A stretch of 6,840 nucleotides of DNA, taken from Bacteroidales bacterium. Lineage in GTDB: Bacteria; Bacteroidota; Bacteroidia; Bacteroidales; UBA932. Positions 1-5,020 of the stretch are shown one piece after another; the first letter of the stretch is position 1; each line of letters opens with the position of its first letter. The notes beneath the pieces are model-generated. The model was not told where the DNA came from and did no database searches. It saw nothing but the letters and a program-made list of their open reading frames with translations. The stretch spans positions 1-6,840 of the forward strand of contig JAFWPT010000379.1 of NCBI GenBank assembly GCA_017509375.1, read 5' to 3'. The position numbers and the translations under genes were made by a program.

Positions 1-1
1 A

Positions 2-394
2 ATCCTGGTAGCTGATGACGGAATTGGCATAAGAGAGTCTCTCGCGCAGAATGCCGAGTATGGTAATATTACGGAGCAGCAGGCTCTGGAGTATTGCATC
101 AGAGACAAAGTGTCCGATGGCAAAGGGATGGGTTTTGGCCTTTATTCCACATCCAGATTGATTAACACAGCAGGTCATAAGCTGATCATACGTTCCGGCA
201 ATCACACTCTTTCGGCAAATGGGGAAATGACGGTGACTGAATCGGACCCTTGGACTGGGACAATCGTCTATTTTGAACTTCGTTCCAATATGGATATTGA
301 CCCAGCGTCTGTGGTGGATCACAGGACTGACCCGGAAGAAGAGTTTGACATATTGTTTCTGGATGACAACTCTGAATTGAACAAGCTATGGTAG
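2..394 (+). CDS. ATP-binding protein, GHKL/HATPase fold (5' end outside window)
   Basis: The reading frame is open from base 2 and gives 130 residues before the TAG at 392-394, so only the C-terminal part is present. It starts inside the ATP-binding fold: LVADDGIGI is the G1 box (DxGxG), and about 25 residues later DGKGMGFGLYSTSRLI is the G2 box and lid. TGTIVYFEL near residue 110 resembles the final strand of the fold. GHKL proteins include histidine kinases, anti-sigma-factor kinases such as SpoIIAB, MutL, Hsp90 and gyrase B. No receiver or DNA-binding domain follows. The C-terminus is an acidic tail (DPEEEFDILFLDDNSE). The last bases overlap the start of the STAS-like gene by 7 nt, so the two are probably translationally coupled. 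That pairing favours a signalling ATPase over a DNA-repair one, which is an inference. The missing N-terminus could hold further domains. Confidence 0.85.
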   Translation: MLVADDGIGIRESLAQNAEYGNITEQQALEYCIRDKVSDGKGMGFGLYSTSRLINTAGHKLIIRSGNHTLSANGEMTVTESDPWTGTIVYFELRSNMDIDPASVVDHRTDPEEEFDILFLDDNSELNKLW

Positions 395-684
395 TTTTCA
401 AGTTTTCCAACTATGGAGACAGCATGGGTACACGTCTCCTCGGAGCTAAGATAAGGGCTGATCTCCGTCCGCTTTTGGATGGAGATGAGAAAGTCGTTCT
501 CGATTTCTCGGGCATCGACACCGTCACCAACTCTTTTGCCGACGAGTGCATAGCAAAGCTTCTTTTAGAGATGCCGTTGGACGAATTGAAATCCAAAACC
601 ACATTTGCCGGAGTTACCCCGATGGTCGAGCGCAGTATCCTCACTGCCCTGAAACGCCGCCAGATTCAGATTAACAAAAAGTAG
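388..684 (+). CDS. STAS-like (DUF4325-type) domain protein
   Basis: This 98-residue single-domain protein has the STAS-like pattern: an N-terminal FSNYGDSMGTRLLGAKIR segment, then strand VVLDFSGIDTVTNSFADE (residues 37-53), then an amphipathic helix rich in Leu. In SpoIIAA-type STAS proteins the turn after the core strand carries a Ser that a GHKL kinase phosphorylates; Ser49 lies in the comparable place, but whether it is used is unknown. The ATG lies inside the end of the ATPase gene (ATGGTAG, 7-nt overlap). A TGA in the same frame at 373-375 leaves no alternative ATG upstream. It is probably a cytoplasmic partner of that ATPase. The family assignment is from pattern recognition, and the biological output is unknown. 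The next gene on this strand is nearly 6 kb away, so the operon ends here. Confidence 0.8.
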   Translation: MVVFKFSNYGDSMGTRLLGAKIRADLRPLLDGDEKVVLDFSGIDTVTNSFADECIAKLLLEMPLDELKSKTTFAGVTPMVERSILTALKRRQIQINKK

Positions 685-734
685 CCTCTTTTCCATTCAT
701 CAACAACACACCCCGCATCCTGCCGGGTGCTTCA

Positions 735-757
735 GGTAGGACATAATCTGTCCTACC
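735..757. repeat. 9-bp inverted repeat with 5-base loop
   Basis: GGTAGGACA (735-743) and TGTCCTACC (749-757) are perfect reverse complements around TAATC. It has no T-run on the + side, so it is not a classical terminator. It lies 50 bases after the STAS-like stop and could protect the 3' end of that mRNA or bind a dimeric protein. Neither is shown. Confidence 0.6.
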
Positions 758-819
758 GCGCGCACGCATCTGCCGGAATTCAGGGAAAAAGGGGTGCGTT
801 TTGCTCACTGGAGGGATTA

Positions 820-840
820 GCCCCGCTGCGCGGGCCTTTT
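820..840 (+). terminator. Possible intrinsic terminator of the ATPase/STAS pair
   Basis: CCCGC (822-826), loop TGC, and GCGGG (830-834) form a 5-bp GC stem, followed by CC and TTTT (837-840), then CTCT. An outer helix is possible between the A-rich stretch at 785-792 and CCTTTTC at 835-841. The stem is short and 135 bases from the stop codon, so the call is tentative. The hairpin at 875-889 is a competing candidate. Confidence 0.35.
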
Positions 841-874
841 CTCTGGGTTTCCGCGAGGAATGCTGAAGCAGGCG

Positions 875-902
875 GGTGGCGGAGCCACCGATTGTTTGTA
901 TT
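875..902 (+). terminator. Terminator-like hairpin A, + direction
   Basis: GGTGGC (875-880), loop GGA, and GCCACC (884-889) are followed by GATTGTTTGTATT. The stem is GC-rich and the tail is T-rich but not a pure T-run. It would stop transcripts coming from the ATPase/STAS pair. The tail is also the left arm of the central palindrome. Confidence 0.4.
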
Positions 903-955
903 AAGGGACAGCCTTACGCGAGCGGGCTCGCGTAAGGCTGTCCCTTAATACAAAC
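894..955. repeat. Perfect 30-bp-arm palindrome with 2-base centre
   Basis: Bases 894-923 (beginning GTTTGTATTAAGGGACAG) are the exact reverse complement of 926-955, separated only by GG. There is no mismatch across 30 pairs. As DNA it could extrude as a cruciform; as RNA it would be a very long stable hairpin. Its outer ends are T-rich on each strand when read inward (TTTGTATT), which gives the flanking hairpins A and C terminator-like tails. Perfect arms of this length suggest recent origin or active maintenance. Confidence 0.92.
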
Positions 956-974
956 GCCGCACTTTCGTGCGGCG
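947..974 (-). terminator. Terminator-like hairpin C, - direction (after tRNA-Ser)
   Basis: On the - strand the sequence reads CCGCAC, loop GAAA, GTGCGG (972-957), extendable by two pairs to 974/955, then TTTGTATT (954-947). It is a GC stem with a stable GNRA tetraloop and a T-rich tail, lying 22 bases past the tRNA-Ser 3' end. It is a good candidate for terminating the tRNA transcript and any read-through from the upstream operon. Confidence 0.5.
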
Positions 975-996
975 CCTGCTTTAGTATTCCATTGAG

Positions 997-1084
997 CGGA
1001 AAGACAGGGATTCGAACCCTGGAACCGCTTTGGGCGGTCACACGCTTTCCAGACGTGCCTCTTCAGCCACTCGAGCATCTTTCC
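997..1084 (-). tRNA. tRNA-Ser, anticodon GGA
   Basis: The - strand folds as a class II tRNA. The acceptor stem is GGAAAGA (1084-1078) with TCTTTCC (1004-998), and the discriminator is G (997). The D-stem is CTC/GAG. The anticodon stem CACGT/GCGTG encloses loop CTGGAAA, giving anticodon GGA, which reads UCU and UCC. The long variable arm ACCGC/GCGGT is typical of tRNA-Ser, and the T-arm is CAGGG-TTCGAAT-CCCTG. CCA is not encoded after the discriminator, so it must be added by nucleotidyltransferase. It lies downstream of the glycosyltransferase on the same strand but has its own promoter-like site. Confidence 0.96.
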
Positions 1085-1094
1085 TTTTCTGCGG

Positions 1095-1124
1095 CAAAGG
1101 TAATAACTTTTTTTTAATTCTCAG
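1095..1124 (-). promoter_or_regulatory. Promoter of tRNA-Ser, Bacteroidota type
   Basis: On the - strand TACCTTTG (1102-1095) matches the TAnnTTTG -7 element exactly. CTG (1124-1122), 19 bases upstream, sits where the -33 TTG is expected, one base off. Transcription would start about 1088-1091, a few bases before the mature tRNA 5' end at 1084. An A/T-rich tract lies between the two elements. Confidence 0.6.
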
Positions 1125-1142
1125 CCTTGTCGGAGAAAAATG

Positions 1143-2462
1143 TTATTTGTTTCCGTTTATCATACGTATTCTGGCTTCAAGCTCCCAGGTGCGCAGACGA
1201 TCTTTATAGAGGTTGTTACGGTTCACGGCCTCTACGTCAAGGGCGGCGTCCGAGTTGCCAGTCCAGCGCCTGCAGTTGTACATTACCTCATAGATGCGTC
1301 CGATGCGGTACTCCCTGCTCACCCGAAGCGCCACAGCATAGTCTTCTCCATACTTTGTGGTGGGGAAATTGATTTCCCGCAGCATAGGGGTCCAGAAACC
1401 GCGCGGAGCCCCGAAGCCATTCACCCGCAAAGCATTGTTGCGTCCGTTGTCCGGAGTCCACTCACGGTGGTCTATCACCCCGGGCGGCAACTCGCGCATC
1501 TCGAAATCGGTAATCCGGTAGGTTCCTACCACCATCGCGCAATCCTGCTCACGGAACGCGTCCACAAAGCGCTGCACGGTATTTTCATCGGAGTACACGT
1601 CATCGGAGTCCAGTTGCAGGGCGAAACGGCCGCACTGCGGATGGTGCACTGCGGCATTCCAGTTGCCCCCTATCGCATGATAGCTCTTGTCCTGGGCAAT
1701 GTAAACCAGACGCGGATCGCCGGCGAAGCCACGAATCACATCCACCGTTCCGTCGTCGCTGTTATCGTCCACCACTATCACATTGTACGCGAACGAAGTC
1801 TTCTGGGAAAGTGCCGAGCGGATAGCGTCGCCAATGGTCTTCACCCTGTTCTTGCAGGGTATCACCACGCTTGCTTCCACAGGGAACTCCCCTACCGTCA
1901 GATCTACATCCTTAAATACCGGCTCCAGCCACCCTCCAATACGTTTCAAGTGGGCGGTACAAGCTTTTTCCATTTCCAGCTGGACTGCACGGTTTCTCGG
2001 ATCCACATAGTCGAAAAGCTTCTCCCCGGAGCTCCTGCGGTCCATCTCTATCTCATAGTACAACAGCTCATTGGCGTGCACCAGAGGCCCCATAGCGGAT
2101 ACCCTCAGTCGCAGGTCGTATAGGCCGGCGAACTCATAGTCTTCGTCCATCTCGGCCACTGCCTTCTTGAGCAGCGAAGTCCTGTACAACTGCACTCCGC
2201 CGAAGTCGAAATCGTCCCGCAGCGAGCCTTTCTGGTAATCTATCACAGGCGATGGAGCGTTCCCGTCAAAGTGGTCGGCATAAGCCATCGCCGCTCCCGA
2301 ATCGTCGGCTATCTGAAGCAGGCGCTCCAAGCCCCAGTTTACCCAGTCCAGACGAGTGCTGCGAGTATATATCAAGGTGTATTCAGTATCTGCGGCCGCA
2401 GCCACTTTCCTCACGTTCTCGGAAGAAGACCTCAGAGGAAGGTCGAATCTTTTAACTCTCAT
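1143..2462 (-). CDS. Family 2 glycosyltransferase with a degenerate N-terminal GT-A-like half
   Basis: The protein has 439 residues. A GT2 fold begins near residue 197: ASVVIPCKNR (first strand), VIVVDDNSDDGT (228-239), GGNWNAAVHH (265-274), LQLDSDDVYSDE with the metal/nucleotide-binding D-S-D-D at 285-288, GED at 372-374 (likely catalytic Asp/Glu region) and RRW at 398-400. It would transfer a sugar from a nucleotide donor in the cytoplasm; donor and acceptor cannot be told. Residues 25-135 look like a second, partial GT-A half: YTLIYTRSTRLDWVNWGLERL, AMAYADHF, then DFDFGGVQLYRTSLL and YDLRLRV. The Asp-rich motif is replaced by TRST there. No transmembrane segment or signal peptide is evident. 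The ATG lies 2 bases after the cstA stop, so translation is probably coupled. It is the last protein gene of the operon, and no clear terminator follows before tRNA-Ser. Confidence 0.88.
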   Translation of the reverse strand: MRVKRFDLPLRSSSENVRKVAAAADTEYTLIYTRSTRLDWVNWGLERLLQIADDSGAAMAYADHFDGNAPSPVIDYQKGSLRDDFDFGGVQLYRTSLLKKAVAEMDEDYEFAGLYDLRLRVSAMGPLVHANELLYYEIEMDRRSSGEKLFDYVDPRNRAVQLEMEKACTAHLKRIGGWLEPVFKDVDLTVGEFPVEASVVIPCKNRVKTIGDAIRSALSQKTSFAYNVIVVDDNSDDGTVDVIRGFAGDPRLVYIAQDKSYHAIGGNWNAAVHHPQCGRFALQLDSDDVYSDENTVQRFVDAFREQDCAMVVGTYRITDFEMRELPPGVIDHREWTPDNGRNNALRVNGFGAPRGFWTPMLREINFPTTKYGEDYAVALRVSREYRIGRIYEVMYNCRRWTGNSDAALDVEAVNRNNLYKDRLRTWELEARIRMINGNK

Positions 2463-2464
2463 TA

Positions 2465-3937
2465 CTATAATTTCAATTTTGCCTTACGTCTCACAGAAAT
2501 TGCCATCAAAGACAACAGCGCTACGGCGATTATGCTCCATACCACGGCGAAACAGGGAGTCCACTCCCCGGGCAGTCCCAGGCAGGTCTTGTCCACACAG
2601 AAGAAAGTGAGGCACACGGCAAACATGAAAGCAGCGGGAACGGCTCCTATAAGGAACTGCCAGCCGTTGGGATACTTCTTAAGAAGCCACATAGTGATAG
2701 TGAAAAACATGAACACCGACAGGGTCTGGTTGGACAGCCCGAAGTAGCGCCATATAATGTTGAAACCGTCTTCATTGCTCATGTTGAACCATAGCAGCAA
2801 TGCCACGGCGGCGAAAATAGGCAGACTGATAATCAATCGTTTGCCTATTTTGTCCTGCTTAATGTGGAAAAAGTCGGCAATATTGAGGCGTGCACCGCGC
2901 AGAGCCGTGTCGCCCGAGGTGATGGGAGCGGCGACGACACCGAGGACGGCCAGTATGCTCCCCACGACACCGAGCCAGTGCTTGCTCACCGCCGTCACTA
3001 CCTGTGGAGCGGAGGCGGAGGACAAGCCGCATTCCTGCAGGCCTCCGTCGAAGAAGAAATACGAACTCACGGCCGCCCATACAAGAGCCACAATACCTTC
3101 GGTAATCATGGCGCCGTAGAACACCGGCCGGGCCATCCTTTCGGTTTTGATGCAGCGGGCCATAAGAGGGCTCTGGGTGGCGTGGAAGCCGCTCACGGCA
3201 CCGCAGGCCACCGTAATGAACAGGCAAGGGAAGATGCTCTGGGCCTTGACTCCGACGCTTGGCGCGAGATTCTTTAGCCCGTCCCAGAATTCGGGTATTG
3301 CCGGCCACTTAACGAAGAGGCATACCATCATGGACACGGCCATGAACAACAGCGCAAAGGCGAACAAGGGGTAAATCTTGCCTATCAGCTTGTCGATGGG
3401 CAGCAAGGTGGCCACAATGTAGTACACCAGGATACCGAGAGCCCAGATCAGCACCACCCTGGAGCTGCCGTCACCGGCAATGTCTCCCAGTATCAATGCG
3501 GGACTGTACACGAAAACGGTACCCACCATAAGCAAGAGTATGGTAGTGAAAACCATCACTATGGTGCCGCTGCCATGACGCAGTTCGCTGCCGACTATCT
3601 CAGGGAAAGTGGCGCCGTCTTTGCGTATCGACAACATCCCCGTAAAGAAATCGTGGACGGCTCCCGCAAAGATGCACCCGAACACTATCCATAAATAGCA
3701 TGACGGGCCGAATTTCGCACCCATTATGGCACCGAAGATGGGCCCCGTCCCCGCTATGTTAAGGAACTGTATCATATACACTTTCCAGTTCGGCATTGGC
3801 ACGAAGTCCACTCCGTCGGCTTTGGAAATGGCGGGAGTCACCCTCGACGGGTCCACCCCGAACACTTTCTCCACAAAGCGGCCGTACAGAAAGTAGCCCA
3901 GGAAAAGGGCCGCAATACTTATAATGAATGAAAACAT
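2465..3937 (-). CDS. cstA: CstA-family transporter (carbon starvation protein A)
   Basis: This 490-residue polytopic membrane protein has many hydrophobic segments. Family landmarks are NIAGTGPIFGAIMGAKFGP (60-78), GAVHDFFTGMLSIRKDGATF (92-111), CGAVSGFHATQSPLMAR (245-261) and APITSGDTALRGARLNIADF (337-356). CstA relatives take up pyruvate (E. coli CstA, BtsT) or peptides (Campylobacter); the substrate here is not readable. It is much shorter than E. coli CstA (about 700 residues), as is usual for the compact forms in anaerobes; the C-terminus ends with a basic tail RRKAKLKL. The start is 3 bases after the galM stop and the stop is 2 bases before the glycosyltransferase ATG, so it sits mid-operon. 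Beside a mutarotase and an exported oxidoreductase it might import a product of extracellular sugar or acid processing, which is inference. Confidence 0.93.
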   Translation of the reverse strand: MFSFIISIAALFLGYFLYGRFVEKVFGVDPSRVTPAISKADGVDFVPMPNWKVYMIQFLNIAGTGPIFGAIMGAKFGPSCYLWIVFGCIFAGAVHDFFTGMLSIRKDGATFPEIVGSELRHGSGTIVMVFTTILLLMVGTVFVYSPALILGDIAGDGSSRVVLIWALGILVYYIVATLLPIDKLIGKIYPLFAFALLFMAVSMMVCLFVKWPAIPEFWDGLKNLAPSVGVKAQSIFPCLFITVACGAVSGFHATQSPLMARCIKTERMARPVFYGAMITEGIVALVWAAVSSYFFFDGGLQECGLSSASAPQVVTAVSKHWLGVVGSILAVLGVVAAPITSGDTALRGARLNIADFFHIKQDKIGKRLIISLPIFAAVALLLWFNMSNEDGFNIIWRYFGLSNQTLSVFMFFTITMWLLKKYPNGWQFLIGAVPAAFMFAVCLTFFCVDKTCLGLPGEWTPCFAVVWSIIAVALLSLMAISVRRKAKLKL

Positions 3938-3940
3938 AGG

Positions 3941-4987
3941 CTATTTTTCAACGCTGAACGCAAAAACTATAGCTTCATGGAACAACCTGCCCGGCTTCAG
4001 CACCACGGGAGGATAATCCTTGTGGTTGGGGCTGTCCGGATAATGCTGGCACTCTATGGCAACGCCGTCGTAATCATGGTAAATCCGGCCTTTCTTGCCC
4101 TTGGGGCAACCGTTCAGCCAATTGCCGGTGTAGATTTGCACACCCGGCTGGGTAGTGTGGACGGTAAGTACGCGTCCGCTGCGTGCAGCCTTCAGCACGG
4201 CGGCTTTCTGCAGTTGTCCGGGCATATAGCCGTCTATAAGCCAACAGGCATCATATCCCTTTCCTATGCGTAAAGCCGGGAAATCTTTGCGGATATCCCT
4301 GCCCAGCCGCTTGGGATTCAAGAAATCCATTGGTGTACGGGCCACCGGTTCAGACTCTCCGAGAGGAATCAAAGTGTCATCGGTAGGCAGATACTCCGAT
4401 GCGTTGAGCTGCAGGCTGTGGCGCAGTACGGAACCTTTGCAGTCCAGGTTGAAATAAGCGTGATTGGTAAGATTGATTACCGTAGGGGCGTCGGATTTTG
4501 CGGTAAAGCTCAAACTCAGCACATTATCCTCGCTCCACTCATAATGGGCCACCACCACTACCCTTCCGGGATAACCCATCTCGCCGTCGGCGGAAACATA
4601 TTTAAACTCCACGGCACCGCGCTTCTTGCGGGAATCCCAAACCTGGTTCTGGAAGCCGTCAGGACCACCGTGAAGATGGTTTGGGCCATTGTTTACCGGC
4701 AACTCATACACTTTTCCGCCCAACTCGAAGCGGCCGCGTGCAATCCTGTTGGCATACCGTCCGGGACACTTGCCGAAGCAAGGACCATCATGGAAATAAT
4801 TCTCAGCCTTGCCGTAACCCAACGCCACATCCCCCAGCTTCCCCTCACGGTCGGGCACGTTTACGGAGACTATTGCCGCACCATAATTGGACAGCACCAC
4901 GGAGGCCCCTGATTCGTTGGTAATAGTGTAGCGGTAAATCGCTTTTCCATCTTCGGTGCGGGACCAGAGTTTTCTTGAAACAGACAT
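3941..4987 (-). CDS. galM: Aldose 1-epimerase (galactose mutarotase)
   Basis: The 348-residue length is normal for GalM, which interconverts alpha and beta anomers of aldohexoses. Conserved sites are present: GRYANRIARGRF with substrate-binding Arg81, NHLHGG with His106, TNHAYFNL with the catalytic-acid His176, GYDACWLI with Asp246, and AIECQHYPDSPNHKDYPP with the catalytic-base Glu312. It starts directly at MSVSRKLWSR with no signal peptide, so it is expected to be cytoplasmic. It follows the oxidoreductase after 33 bases and precedes cstA by 3. A mutarotase here suggests the operon meets free reducing sugars. All active-site residues being intact argues for a working enzyme, although specificity (galactose, glucose or another aldose) is open. 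Confidence 0.94.
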   Translation of the reverse strand: MSVSRKLWSRTEDGKAIYRYTITNESGASVVLSNYGAAIVSVNVPDREGKLGDVALGYGKAENYFHDGPCFGKCPGRYANRIARGRFELGGKVYELPVNNGPNHLHGGPDGFQNQVWDSRKKRGAVEFKYVSADGEMGYPGRVVVVAHYEWSEDNVLSLSFTAKSDAPTVINLTNHAYFNLDCKGSVLRHSLQLNASEYLPTDDTLIPLGESEPVARTPMDFLNPKRLGRDIRKDFPALRIGKGYDACWLIDGYMPGQLQKAAVLKAARSGRVLTVHTTQPGVQIYTGNWLNGCPKGKKGRIYHDYDGVAIECQHYPDSPNHKDYPPVVLKPGRLFHEAIVFAFSVEK

Positions 4988-5020
4988 GATAATTATATGA
5001 TTAGATTAAAAAACAAAGGT

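Larger units (their letters stand above)
857..990. repeat. Nested inverted-repeat element: 18-bp outer stem enclosing three hairpins
   Basis: The outer arms are GGAATGCTGAAGCAGGCG (857-874) and CGCCTGCTTTAGTATTCC (973-990), with 16 Watson-Crick pairs and two G-T pairs (862/985, 865/982). Inside, packed with almost no spare bases, are hairpin A (875-880 with 884-889, loop GGA), the central palindrome (894-923 with 926-955), and hairpin C (957-962 with 967-972, loop TTTC, or GAAA on the other strand). The fold is a four-way junction with three stem-loops. A further short match, TTTCCGC (848-854) with GCGGAAA (996-1002), reaches into the tRNA-Ser 3' end. It may be a small palindromic repeat family or a non-autonomous mobile unit; no target-site duplication is evident. 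Confidence 0.85.
685..996. other. Structured intergenic region without a believable gene
   Basis: This 312-base gap lies between the STAS-like gene (+) and tRNA-Ser (-). I see no coding sequence with a recognisable domain. It holds a weak hairpin at 715-730, a 9-bp hairpin at 735-757, a GC-rich hairpin with a T-rich tail at 820-840, and the nested inverted-repeat element at 857-990. Transcription converges here from both sides, so termination is one expected job. The amount of pairing exceeds what simple termination needs. Confidence 0.7.

Noticed and set aside
727..948. 73-codon open frame on + between the STAS-like gene and tRNA-Ser
   Set aside because: It runs through the hairpins and half of the perfect palindrome, has no recognisable domain and an Arg/Gly/Ala/Leu-rich composition expected of translated GC-rich repeats.
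857..990. CRISPR or diversity-generating repeat at the nested palindrome
   Set aside because: There are no regularly spaced direct repeats and no variable spacers, reverse transcriptase or cas genes in the window.
1085..1142. Terminator of the - strand operon between the glycosyltransferase and tRNA-Ser
   Set aside because: On the - strand the short TTCTC/GAGAA pairing is followed by an A-tract, not a T-tract, so read-through toward tRNA-Ser is more likely.
1140..2123. 327-codon open frame on + opposite the glycosyltransferase
   Set aside because: It is the mirror of a clear GT2 coding frame; its His/Val-rich translation shows no domain, and the - strand gene explains the region.
2859..3308. 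149-codon open frame on - within cstA
   Set aside because: It is an Arg-rich frame-shifted reading of the CstA membrane core, with no domain of its own.
4988..5020. AACCTTTG on - in the 33-base gap before galM as an internal promoter
   Set aside because: The first base of TAnnTTTG is wrong and no -33 element lies at the right distance.
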